Shown here: positions 50,244 through 63,071 of the stretch, piece after piece
How positions within the stretch are numbered: the first letter of the stretch is position 1
How the letters are laid out: every line of letters starts with the position of its first letter
Origin: Neocallimastix lanati (nom. inval.)
Taxonomy: Eukaryota > Neocallimastigomycota > Neocallimastigomycetes > Neocallimastigales > Neocallimastigaceae
Direction of reading: 5' to 3'
Length of the DNA: 64,000 nucleotides
NCBI GenBank assembly: GCA_016946835.1
Contig: JACVTC010000041.1
Location: 582,501-646,500, forward strand
The notes under the pieces: model-generated
Told to the model about the DNA's origin: nothing
What the model saw: the letters and a program-made list of their open reading frames with translations, nothing else
The model's database searches: none
Made by a program: the position numbers and the translations under genes

Positions 50244-53200
50244 ATGTTATCATTAGATATAAAGAATATTAAAAAAGGATATGAAGATAAAAAAGAATTT
50301 CAAAATATTGCAAAAGCAATAAGGAAATCCAAAAGATGTATTGTTGTAACAGGAGCTGGAATTTCTGTTTCAGGAGGAATACCTGTAGGATATGAATTTT
50401 CATTAATAATATATATTGAATTTTTTAAACAATTTTTTTAAAATTTAAATATATTTTTGATGTTGTAGTAAATTTTTTATTTATTTTTAATTAATTTATA
50501 TAAATAATTAATTATAAATGAATTTTTTTTATCAATTAATAAAATTAAAATGAAATTATATACACAAAAGGATTTCAGATCATCAGACGGTTTATACAAT
50601 TTAGTAAAAAATAAATATCCTCAAGCCGTTGTGAAGGGAAAAGATTTATTTGATGCTACTTTATTTAGAGATCCGATAACAACAAAAGTATTCTATACTT
50701 TTATGGGCGAATTTAAAGAAATTTTAAGTAAAGCAAAAATCACTTCCACGCATCGTTTCGTTAAAGAACTGGATAATCAAGGAAAATTACTTCGTTGTTA
50801 TACCCAAAATATAGATAGTTTAGAACGAAGACTTCAATTATCTACCGATATCACTGATAAAAAAAATGTAAAAATTGTGCAACTACATGGTGATATGGAT
50901 CGTGTTGTATGTACATTATGTCAAGAAACTTTTGAATTCACTAATGACCATAAAACGGTTTTTAAGGAAGGAAACTCAGTACCTTGCCCTTCCTGTCAAT
51001 CTAAAAGTAATATTCGTGAAATGACTGGGAAAAGAGCAATTTCTGTTGGTTCATTAAGACCCAATATTGTATTATATAACGAACATCATATTAATGGTAA
51101 TATATACATTAATATTAATAATAATTACTATTATAATTACTATTATCCTAAATTTTTAATATTTATAATAATAATATTAATAATAATAAAAATAATAATA
51201 AACAAAAAAAAAAAAAAAAAAAAAAAAAAAAGAATAGCATCAAATTAAATAATATAAAATATAACTTTGAAAAAGAAATTAAAATAATGTTGTAATAAAT
51301 AATAGAATAATGTATTTTCAAAAATTTAATTATTTTTTATATATTTTCAATATTAAATAATTATATTTATTTAACAAATAAATTATAAAATAGGTGATTT
51401 AATTAATGACTTTGTTAATTCTGATATAGCAAAAAAACCAGATTTATTAATTGTCATAGGAACATCCCTAAAAGTTTATGGAATAAAAAATTTAGTAAAA
51501 CGAATAGCTCAAATAGTTCATACCAGAAAAACAGGAAAGGTAATATTTATCAATAAAACTAAAATATGTTGTAAATCATGGGAAGAAATTTTTGATTATG
51601 AAGTCATATCGACATCAGATGAAGCAGTAAATTTATTGAAAAAAGAAATGGATTATTTAGATGTACAAGAAACCATTAAAAAGGAAATGGCCATAAGGAA
51701 AGAAGAGCTTAAAGAAGAATTAAAAGCTAAAGGTATTTAAAGATTTGATTATAATTATATTGTAAAATATAAATATATATTTTGTTTTATATATATATAT
51801 ATTTTAAAAAATAAAAATAAAAGTAAAATAAAAATAAAATAAAAAATAAAATAAAAAACACAGTAATAATAATAATTATTATTATTATATTATTATATTA
51901 TTATATATATATATATTTTTATATCTAATTAAAATCGATATTATTTATATATTAATATTTATTATATATATAATATTAATATTAAATTTAAAAATTACAC
52001 CTATATAAATTAAAATTTAAACCAAAGGTATTAAATATAATCCAAGAATACATAAATTTAATGAAATTACACCTGATCAAAGTATTCTAAAAATTGAAGA
52101 TAAAACGGGAAATCTTGTTATACATATACCTCATAAATCAGTAAAAATTGAACTTGAAGATGATGAAGGTAATAATAGTGGTAGTGAAGATAAAATGAAT
52201 ATTGCTTCATCACCGACACTTTCAGTATCTTCAGTATTTTCATCTTCTTCATCACTATCTACGCTCACGGATTTGACAGAATTTGAAGATGTTATTGAAG
52301 GAGATCAAATTATACTCGATAATATATATAATAGTCATAATTTACAAGAAATATTAGCTAAAGGGGAAGATGAAATAAGAAAGAATGAGATAAACCAAAA
52401 GAACATTGTTGAATCATTACCTTCATTGGATATACCAGAAGAACGTTTGGCTATGGAAAAACTTTCAGTTAGTGAACCATCAGATGAAGAAATTAGTACT
52501 GAAAAAGAGAAGCAAATTCAATCTTCCAATGAATCATTATCATCACAGAAAACAGAAATAGATACTGAATCATCATTGTCGACAAAAGCAGAGAAAGAAT
52601 TAACGAAAGAAGAATCGGGAAAAGGGATGACAGTTAAAATCACTAATAATATAATAAAACTTAATTTAGGTAAAAAGAAAACTGAATCCTCTCGAACAAA
52701 TATTAAATCGATAAAATTAAAATTAAATACATCTAAATCAGAAGAAAAAGAAAATGAAGTTGATGTAAGTTTTTATCAATAAAATATAATTTATTTATTA
52801 ATGTTAATAATAATAATAGTAGTAATAATAAAAAATAATTAATAAAGATTATTTACTAAGGAATTTAACTTTTTACAATAAAAAAAAAAAAAATGAAAAA
52901 TAAAAAAGCAGTATATGGATATAGAAAAATCAAACTATCCTCCAATTATCTATAGTTTAAGATCAAGAACGAATAGTTCTGAATCTTTAAGTGAAAAGAT
53001 GAAAACTCCAACATCAATAACATCTAAAAAAGGAGCCACAATGACATCGAAAAAACAATCAAAATCTGCTAAAAATACTAAAACTTCAAGAAGTAAAAGA
53101 AAAACAGTAACAACTACAACAAGGACGACGACTAATTCAAAAAAGGAATCTACCTACTTTCGAAATAAATTAAAAGTAGGTAAAAAAAATGTTACTGCAA

Positions 53201-53310
53201 TATCAACTGTACCTAAAAAGAATAATAAAATAACCAGTAAAAGAAATATTTTAGATGAAAAATCAGTTAATAGTGTACCCCTTGGCAAACGATTAAGAAT
53301 CAAAAAATAA
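50244..53310 (+). CDS. hst4: Hst3/Hst4-like sirtuin (NAD+-dependent protein deacetylase), 5 exons, 713 aa
   Basis: Sir2-family deacetylase. Fungal Hst3/Hst4 remove acetyl from histone H3 Lys56 in the nucleus. Exons: 50244-50384, 50571-51096, 51394-51732, 52028-52764, 52912-53310, all GT..AG, stop TAA. Motifs: CIVVTGAGISVSGGIP joined to DFRSSDGLYN across intron 1 (NAD site), TQNIDSLERR (about 125-134), catalytic His in VQLHGDMD (about 153), zinc Cys pairs CTLC and CPSC, RPNIVLYNE, GTSLKVYGIKNLVKRIA (about 245-260) and GKVIFINKT. The last, with SWEEIFDYEV, is what points to Hst3/4 and not Sir2/Hst2. The remaining ~375 residues are an acidic Ser/Glu-rich region and then a basic tail (SKRKTVTTTTRTTTNSK, GKRLRIKK), a probable nuclear localisation signal. 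The donor of exon 1 (GTAGGA) is weak. Retention of intron 3 would end the protein right after KAKGI. Confidence 0.9.
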
Positions 53311-54167
53311 ATTTAATAAGAAAAAAAAAAGTTTTATTAAAAGAAAGATATATATATTATTTATCATATACAGCTACACACAATATATATATATTTATTT
53401 AATTCATTATATATATATATTAAAAAATAATAATAATAATAATAATATACAACTTTCAAAAAATATAAAAAAAAATTTTTTTTTTAAATTTTTTATAATT
53501 ATTTTATTCTTCAATAATTTTTCTTGAAACCCACTCAGATATATACATTTATTAATTTTAATTTTAATTTTGATTTTTTTCTTCTTTTACCAATATATAT
53601 TTATATTTATAAATCATACACATACACTAATTTAAAGTTAAGTAGCGTACAACTTTTTTTTTTTTTTTTAATAATTGTTATCAATTCATTTTAATATAAT
53701 ATATATTTTTTATTTTTTATTAATATGTATTTATAATGTTTTATATTATAAATATTACATAAAAAATAGTATTTTTAATTAATTATTACATAAGAAGAAA
53801 TTTTAAATACTTTATTATTATTATTATTTTTTTTCAATACAAAAAAAGAAAATTAAAGTTAAGAAATTAAAATTATCATTAATATGAATGATTGAATTTA
53901 TTTACTATTATAATTTTATTATTATTATTATTTTAATTTTTATTTTTATTTTTATTTTTTTATATTTTTATTTTTATTTTTTTTTTTTTTTCTATGTAGT
54001 TATTATAATCAATATTAAGTATTATTATTAAATTTTTTTTATATATATTATATTTATTTAAGGTAATGATATCAATAATATAATAGTATATAAGTTTACC
54101 AGTTTAAAAAAAAATAACATATAATATCGTAATTTAATTTATATATATATATTTTATCTTTTATATA

Positions 54168-54204
<37 letters not shown>

Positions 54205-54339
54205 ATAAAAGTTTTTTTATTATTAAATAAATATATAATAATTAAATGATAATTACCAATTTCTATATTTTATTTTAAATTTATATAATTAGTATTAATT
54301 TTTACAATATTATTATTATCTATTATTATTTAATACGTA

Positions 54340-54374
<35 letters not shown>

Positions 54375-56042
54375 AAAGATTTAAACCTTATCACCCCATC
54401 GAATTATAGTTTTCAATTTATTTATTAATATTTAATTAAATTTTATTTATATCAGAACAATATTCATTAATTATTTCAACAAAATATATATATATATATT
54501 TATATATTTATAAATTAAAAATAATAATAAAAGTATCATAAAAAATTATATATATATATATATAAAAAAGTGATATTATTTATATTTAATGTATTAACAA
54601 TTTAAAAATTTGTCACTGATTTTATATGAAGAAAAAAAAAATTTTTACTTTTAAATGGATTATAAAAAAAATTTTTTTTCAAAAATTTGTTATTTCTAAA
54701 AAGCAATTTACAGTCTTTTATGTGGAAATAAATAATTTTTGATTTCTTTTTTTTTATTTTTTTACATATTATTAAATTTAAAGTTAATATAAAACTTTAA
54801 ATTTGAATATCCGATAAAAACAAATTAAAAAATAAAGAAAAAAAAAATTCTCCAAAGTATAAATAAAAAATATGTATCATAAATATTATTATATATTTTT
54901 ATATTATATATGTAATAAATAATATATATAATAAATAAATTGATTAAAAAAATTTTTTTTTAAATTTTTTATTAAAAAATGGATGATATTTAATATATAT
55001 ATCTAAATAAAAAACTATAATAATTATATAACATTTAATCTTTTTATTCTGTATTAATTATTATTTATACCTTAATTTCTTATGAATATTTATTTTATTA
55101 TTAAATGTCTAATAATCATAATTCATAAATAAGATGGAAAACAATTTTAAAAAGGTTAAAAAAAAAAAAAAAGAAGACATTTTTATATAATTAATATAAA
55201 ATCTATTTATTTAATATTAAACTCCAGTCCTATGATTGTTAGAAATTTCTTAATAGTAAAGATAAAAAAATATTATTTTTTAAAGTAACTAAATTAATTT
55301 ATTCATAGTAATAAGAAATAAAAATATGATAATTAAATTCTATAATATATTTTAATTAATGGATATATTTTATTTTTTATTACACTTTAATTATATTTAT
55401 AAACTTTTTTTTTTAAAAAAAAAATTATATCCACTAAATTATTAAATTATAAATTATATTTATATTTATAATTACTATTAAAATAAAATTCATATATACT
55501 TTATATAAGTAAAAGAAAAAAAATTAAAAAAAAAAATAAAAATATAAAAACAAAAGCAAAAAGAAATCTTATAAAAAGTAATCTTAAATATATATATATA
55601 TTTTTATTAATATATTGTATCAATTATGTATAATTCATAATGTAATAATCATTTCTTTTATTTTTATTTTATAATTTACATTTTTTTTATTTTTTTATTT
55701 TATTTAATTTTCTATTGAAATAATAACTGTCAATTTAGAATTGTATTAAAAAAAAATAAAAAAATGATATCATAATATATATAAATATATATATATAAAT
55801 AAAAAAACTAATAAATTTTTATATATATATAAACTAATTATTATTAATTTTCACTTCATATATTTCATTTTATGATTATTATATATATATATATTTTAGA
55901 AAAAAAATAAAATAAAATAAAAAAGTTAATTCTTTTCAAGAAATTTGTTTTTCTTTCAATTTAGATTTTTTTTTTTTTTTATTTTTTTAAAATAAAAAAA
56001 AAAAATAAAAAATAGAAATAAAATAAAATTAAAGAATAATAT

Positions 56043-56074
<32 letters not shown>

Positions 56075-56137
56075 GTCAAATTATTAATATATATATAAAA
56101 AGATAAAATTAAATTATAAAATTATATATAGAATGAA
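53311..56137. other. AT-rich intergenic region
   Basis: About 2.8 kb of A/T sequence, many poly-A/poly-T pairs (for example 54175-54203, 54342-54377, 56047-56074). I see no frame of coding quality. It holds the sirtuin 3' UTR and the promoter of the SUN gene. Confidence 0.6.
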
Positions 56138-57864
56138 ATGGTGATAAGTAAACAAGTATTAAATACTATAAAAGAAAAAGGAAATCAAAGAATTGTTATA
56201 ACACAGGAATGTAAGGTTCATCATAAAACATATAGAATTTACATAGATCCTAAGAATCTAAATTTGAAACAGGTAAAAGGTCTAAAAGATTTAGAAGATT
56301 TAAAAGATGTAGAAGGTAATATTTTATTATAATCATTAAATAATTAAAATAAAATTACAAGAATAATACAATTTATATATTTTTTATTTTTTACCTATAA
56401 AATTAATTATTTTTTGAAAATTATAAATATATAAAATTAATAATAATAATATATATATATTTTTTTTTGTATAAATATAATTATTTTATATTATTAATTT
56501 TTTATAGTAAACTTATTAATTAATAAAATAATATATAATATATATATTTCTATATATATATATTTTTAATAATAATTTATTTTATATTATATTTATTTTG
56601 ATGATTTAATAAAATAAAATTTAGAAAAAAATACTGAAAATTTATCAACAGTTGAAGGAAGATGGAAAAAATATATTGGTAAATAAAATAAATACAAAAA
56701 TTAAAATTAATAATATTCAGTAATAATATTTATTTGTTATAATAAGCCTAAATAAATATATAAAAACATTTTTTTATTTTCTTAAAATATTTAAAATTTT
56801 ATTTAATTATGATACAATAAATTTAATAATAATAAAATAAAATAAATATAACTTTACAGATATTTGAAATTTTATTTAATTATGATACAATAAATGATAT
56901 AATAATAGTTTTTAAACTAAAAAATTATATATATATTATATTCCAGTGAAATAAAAAAAATTTTTTTTCTAAATAAAATACATATGTAATAAAAAAAAAA
57001 AATACTCTATTCAAATATATATATATATATTATACTCAAATGTTTAAAAGCAACTTTTTTTTTTTTTTTTTTAAAAAAAAAATATATTCTATAATAAAAT
57101 AAAAAAAAAGAAAAAAGAAAAAAGAATAATAAATATTAAACAAACATTAAACGAACAATAACAACAATTAAAATTTATTTTTACTTAAACAAAAATATAA
57201 ATATAATAAAATGGATAATTTAAATATATATGCATGTAATAATTAGCTATCAATTTTTAATATTGTCATCAAATATTTAAAGTTAAAAATTTTTTTTAAT
57301 TACTGAACAAATTTTTTTATCTAGTAATATATTCAAAATATAATAGTATTAATATTATTTTATTTTTTTGTTTTTTATTATATTTAATATTTGTCTATTA
57401 TTATTATCATTATAATGATTATATAAATATTAATATTTTTATTTTTTAGATAATATATGGCATTTCTATATACCAGAAATTTTCTTTTTTATTAAGGATA
57501 GTATCTATTATGTTCTATTTTTACTTTTCAAGATAATGTTTTCAAGGTTCATATTATATTTAAAAAATTATATATTATATATTATTTATTAATTATTATA
57601 ATTTTATTTTTGTTTATTTACTAGAAAAAAAAAAAAAAAAAAAAAAAGTGATATACTTTTTTAGTTTTAATTTTTATTTTTATTTTATTTATTTATTTTT
57701 TATTAATATTATTATATCTTAATTATTTATTATAATATATATATATATTAAAAAAATGTATATCACTACAATAATATAATTATTATTATTATTAATATTA
57801 TTAATATTATTAGATTTTTTATTGTTATTGGATTATTATACCTTATAAAACTTAATTCTAATTC

Positions 57865-57911
<47 letters not shown>

Positions 57912-60100
57912 TGCTAAAAGAAATATCTCATGAAATGGTTTATTTATTCCAATTTTGTACCTCTTTACTTTCACTTTTCATACATTTACCATCTTACTCT
58001 TATTCCTCCACTTCAAATTCAATACTTAATAATAATATACTTAGTTTCAATGGTAGACCTTCTAAACTATTAACAGATAACAAACGTTCAAATTATTATA
58101 ATGATGATAATGATATGAACAAAAATAATATTTCAAATCATTTATCCGATAATAATTATTGTATATTTCCTAGAAATCAATTCATCATTGGAGATATAAT
58201 AGATAATACCAATTTGTTAAAAGAGGAGGGAAATGTATGTGATAACCTTCAATTCAAAAGCCAAACCCAATCAAATTCAAATTCAATTTCTTCCGAAAAA
58301 GAAATGATGAAACAATTACTTGATTTTTCAGATGTATTTAAAAAACTTGATAATCTTCATAGCACATTAAATCAAATCAATCGAAATCATGAATCACTTT
58401 ATAAACATATTAAAAATACTAAAAATAGTCATCAAATCATTCATCATACATTAGAAGGTTACAGTCTTGAAATATATAATTTATATAATAAAATTAATCA
58501 ATCAGAAGAACAACTTATTCATACAATTCAATCTAAATCAAATGCTATAGATTTTCAGTATCAAAAAAATGTAGAAAGGGATGAACGTATCCTAAAAATA
58601 CTCTATAATCATATGACTCAATTATATGATACACAAATAGATATTATTGATCAAGTCAATTCTCTTTTCACTCTAGTAGAAAATAATTTAGATAATTCTT
58701 CATCTCAATTCCTTAATCTTTCTAATAATAGTAATAATAATAACAATAATAATAATAATAATAATCATTATGATCAATTGTTTATTCAAGGTTTTATGAA
58801 AAGAAAATACATAGTATTACGACAGGAAATGAATAAATATAAAATGATGTTAACCATCTTCGAACTACCCCTTAATTTATTAGTACAAAATGATTCTTTT
58901 CCTTATTTTGAAGATTTTCTTCAATATATTCAAAGAGAAAGTAAAACTTTTGCTCAATATACTGATATTTTAAAATTGAATCAATATTCTTCTTTGGAAA
59001 ATGAAAATGACAAACTATGTAAATTTGAAAATCCATTATGGAATACAAAAAATAATAAAGAAATATGTAAGGAAGATTACCATCAAAAAAGTCGATTTTT
59101 GAACACCAATGAATTAAATATAATATATGAATTATATCAAATATATCATGAACGTTTCCTTAAATTGAAACAAAAAAATATTAAAAAGAATCAAACAAAT
59201 GAATCCCTCTTCCAAGAATTGAATCATATGACCAAACAAATAGAAAATGTTCATACCATTATTAAGATGTTGAATATGAATCAAGAAAAGTTAGAGAACA
59301 AATTTAAATCAATAGAACAATTAATGATAAACGGGAACCTTTCCTCTTTACAGCAGACTTCTTCTAATGCCAATCAATATATCCAACCCCAATTTACTTC
59401 TCATAAAAATAAAAATAAATATGAAGATTGGATATGTTCATATATTCCTTCCAATTTTTATGCCGATTCCTCTCTTGATAATCCAGTCCCTACGATAAAT
59501 TCATTGGATCAATGTCCAATATTCCATAATGAATTTATTGATTTAGTATATCAATATGTTATTAAAAAAATTCATGAATCAGATCATGGAGTTAGTCAAC
59601 CTGACTATGCTTTAAAGAGTAGTGGAGGGTATATTATTCATTCTCTCACCAGTCCATCATATACTGGTGAAATTCATTATGAAGATCAAATTATTAATGA
59701 TATGGATACTAATAAAGATAATACTAATAATAAACAAAAAAATACCAATACAATTTTAAATCAACGATATCATCATGATCATGATTCCAATGAAGCTAAT
59801 TCATCCTTTCTCAAGATATTACTTTCTAAATATATATTGAATAACATAAGTTATTTTCTTAATCCGTCTGCAGATTTAGTCATAGATCCTCATATACTAC
59901 CTGGTTATGGTTGGGCTATGAAAGGATCCTCCGGTTATATTACTATTGGTTTAGCAAAACCAATATATCCAAAATCATTTACTATTGATCATATTCCATT
60001 CAATCTTAATTTGGAAGATTCTCTGGCATCAGCTCCAAGATATATAGAAGTTATAGGTATCTATGATCTTCAAAAATATAAAATGAATCAACGACAATCC

Positions 60101-60131
<31 letters not shown>

Positions 60132-60436
60132 GTAAAAATGAAAATAAGAATCATAAAAAGAATAAAATCAAAATTTTAAATAATAATGGAAAAAGAAAAG
60201 GAAAAGGAAAAGGAAAAGAAAAAGAAGAAGAAGAAGAAGTAAAAGAAACGAACAATGAAATTATTCTAATTCCTGTATTTGAATTTGATCCACTTCATAC
60301 CACATCATTATCTGTACCTGTATCAAAAGATATATATATTCATATTAAGAAACCTATATCTTTTATTCAAATTAAAATACTTTCCAATTGGGGAAATTCG
60401 GATTATACCTATATCTATAGATTAAGAATACATTAA
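56138..60436 (+). CDS. SUN-domain protein (Sad1/UNC-84 type), 4 exons, 983 aa
   Basis: Probable inner nuclear membrane protein of the LINC complex, which links the nucleus to the cytoskeleton. Exons: 56138-56315, 56625-56678, 57450-57546, 57814-60436; introns GT..AG; stop TAA. Residues 1-77 are a hydrophilic N-terminus (nucleoplasmic side expected). Hydrophobic segments at about 85-123 (FFFIKDSIYYVLFLLFKIMF, FFIVIGLLYLIKL) are followed by a 14-residue Asn run and a third hydrophobic stretch near 150-170. Residues 250-640 are Gln/Asn/Lys-rich and coiled-coil-like, with a second Asn run near 415. The SUN domain (about 680-983) shows PDYALKSSGGYI, ILPGYGWAMKGSSGYITIGL, the AKPIYPKSFTIDHIPF core, SAPRYIEVIGIYD and a final QIKILSNWGNSDYTYIYRLRIH-like strand. 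An Asn/Lys/Glu low-complexity insert (about 725-780) splits the domain loop. The main uncertainty is the small upstream exons. Confidence 0.9.
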
Positions 60437-61043
60437 TATTCATGTAAAATACTTTTATATAATATTAAAATTAAATAAAATAAAAAAAAATTATTAGATT
60501 TTTTTTTTCTATTATATATATATATATATAATATATATTTGTTGGTTGGTTGGTTGTTTCATTTGTTTATGGTATTATTAAAATTAAAAATTTAAAAAGC
60601 AAATTTAAAATTTGCCATTAAAATTGAATTCATTGGTATCAGCACTGACGCACTGACACTAAATCCATATATTAAAATATATAAATTCTTAATACTAACA
60701 ATAATAATAATTATCCAAAAAAAAAAAAAAAAAAAATAAAAAAATAAAAAAATTTTTCTTTATAAAAATAAAGTTTGTTAAAATATATATATATAAAATA
60801 AATAGTAATAAATATATAATATATATATATAAAGAAAGAGTGTGTGTGAGTGCGTATGTGTGTATAATATTTTATTATATATGTATATATAATAAAATAT
60901 AACTCTAATTTTTTTTTTTATAGACATTTATAAACCATAATAATTTAAATAAATATATATATATATATTTATTACTACTATTATTAATATTAATTTATTT
61001 CTTTTTTTATTATTATTAATATTATTATTAACTGATCTTTCCA

Positions 61044-61080
<37 letters not shown>

Positions 61081-61152
61081 ACAGCATTTAATCATAATAA
61101 AAAATCAAAAAAATCATCATATTTAAAAAAAAAAGAAAAATAAAAATAAAAA

Positions 61153-61189
<37 letters not shown>

Positions 61190-61489
61190 TATAAAATATA
61201 AAATATAAAATATAAAATATAAAATATAAAATATAAAAAATAAAAAAATAAATACATATATATATAGTATTTAGTATTTCTTTCTTCTTTTATTGTTATT
61301 ATTATTATTATTATTAACATTCAATATTATTATTTATTATTTTTTATTATTAAAATTATTTTATATCATTAAAATAAATGAGTTTTTTTTATTCATTTAT
61401 TTATATATATATATATAATTAATTTTTATTTTTTTTTTTTTTTTTTTTTTATTATTTTTTATTTTTTTTAATAATAATAATCATTTTTA

Positions 61490-61526
<37 letters not shown>

Positions 61527-61660
61527 TTTGTTTGTGTTTTTTTGTTTTGTTTTGCTTTGTTTTGTTTTAGTTTTAGTTTTGATTTATTGTTATTTTAATT
61601 TTATTTAATGAATTTTATTGTTCCTACTTTGACTTCATTATAAATATATATATATTTAAT
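60437..61660. other. Convergent intergenic region (SUN and endosulfine 3' ends)
   Basis: A/T sequence with TTGG and TGTG repeats near 60541 and 60838, a (TAAAATA)n array at 61176-61238, (TTA)n at 61045-61079 and a T-run with GTTTT repeats at 61525-61580. A 45-55-bp segment at 60560-60614 recurs in the first endosulfine intron (62567-62610). No gene was seen. Confidence 0.6.
60560..60614 (+). repeat. Short dispersed repeat, copy 1
   Basis: CATTTGTTTATGGTATTATT and the following AAAATTAAAA...GCAAATTTAAAATTT match 62567-62610, with an 8-9-bp insertion in this copy. Same orientation. Confidence 0.7.
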
Positions 61661-62772
61661 TTATTCTAAGTTTTCTGAAGATTTAGAAAGTGCCGATTCT
61701 CTTACTGGATTATTATTAACATCTTTCTTTAACTGTTTTGGAACAGAATGTGGAATACGTTCAGGTGATGGAATTTGTGAACCAACATCATGTGGAGAAG
61801 AAACACCAGCTTTAGAAAGTGCATAATCTCCTGAATCAAAGTACTTTCTTTCACCCTATATATATTATTGTTATTATTATATAAATTATATATTACAAAT
61901 TATATATTATAATGATTATTATCATATTATATTATAAAGAAATAGTAGTATCTTAATATTAATTTAAAAGAAAAAAAAAATTTTTTTGTACATAATAAAA
62001 TTTTTGATTCTTTCAATATATATTGAAATTAAGTTATAATTTTTTATTTATAAATTGCAATAATAAAAAATAAAAATAAAAATAAAAAAAGTATTTTTTC
62101 TTATTATTTTTTTTATATTATAATTATTCTTCATTATAATTATCATTTAATATTTATCCTTTTTATTATTATTATTATTATTAATGTATCATGAATAATT
62201 ATAAATACTTTATTTTCAATATTTATTTTTATTAGTATCTCAATTTTCCATTTTATTCTTTCGCATTAAGTTTTTTATTTTTATTTTTTCTTTTCCTGTT
62301 TAATTTGTTATCATTCTAAATATTTGTTTCTTTTTACTTTTCTTAATTGAATATCAATTATTTCAATAAATAATTTATCCATTATTCTATTACCTTTAAA
62401 CGGTTATTTAAAAAGTCCTTTTTCTTTGGTGGTAAACGACCATATTTATTATAGAAGATTCTTTCTTCTTCAGATAGTGACTGTTTTTTTTTTTTTGTTT
62501 TGTTTTGTTTTTTACACAAAATTGATAGTAATAGTTTTTTTTTTTTTTAATGTTTATTTGTTAGTTCATTTGTTTATGGTATTATTAAAATTAAAAGCAA
62601 ATTTAAAATTTATATATAAAAATTTTAATAAATATTTATTAATATATAAATTCAGGTTAATAATAATATTATTTATTTAAATATTTAAAATGGATTATTC
62701 ATCAAAAAAAAATATTAATTAAAATTATATAAAAATATTTACATTTAAATCAATATTAGCTTTATCAGACAT
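61661..62772 (-). CDS. IGO1: Endosulfine (Igo/ENSA/ARPP19-like PP2A inhibitor), 3 exons, 103 aa
   Basis: Small cytosolic/nuclear protein. After phosphorylation by a Greatwall/Rim15-type kinase, family members inhibit PP2A-B55 and so control mitotic entry or quiescence. Exons on the minus strand: 62772-62743 (MSDKANIDLN), 62480-62394, 61855-61661; introns phase 0, GT..AG; stop TAA. The core reads LSEEERIFYNKYGRLPPKKK, then FLNNRLKGERKYFDSGDYAL. The FDSGDY motif with its phospho-acceptor Ser (about residue 47) is the family signature. The C-terminus is Ser/Pro-rich (SPHDVGSQIPSPERIPHS) as in fungal Igo proteins, with SP sites. It is slightly shorter than animal ENSA (about 120) and yeast Igo1 (168). 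Convergent with the SUN gene. Confidence 0.93.
62567..62610 (+). repeat. Short dispersed repeat, copy 2 (inside endosulfine intron 1)
   Basis: Matches 60560-60614 (CATTTGTTTATGGTATTATT onwards). The 84-codon plus frame over this intron is an artefact. Confidence 0.7.
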
Positions 62773-63023
62773 GATACTTGAAGATAAAGTTTATATATGA
62801 TAAAAACAGTTTTGTTTATTTTATATAATAAAATGGGGGGATTTAAATTGTTGGTAATATGATTTAATTATTGAATTCAACAAAGTCAAAAAAAAAAAAA
62901 ATATTGTTTGTAAAGATATATTTTTATTATAATTTTTAAAAATATAATTATATAAAAATTATATATACATATATAAATAAATTAAAATTAAATTAAAAAA
63001 AAAACAATTAGAAAAAAAAAGTT

Positions 63024-63071
<48 letters not shown>

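Noticed and set aside
62426-62680. 84-codon plus-strand frame
   Set aside because: Runs antisense over endosulfine exon 2 and its intron; hydrophobic T-rich reading with no family motif.
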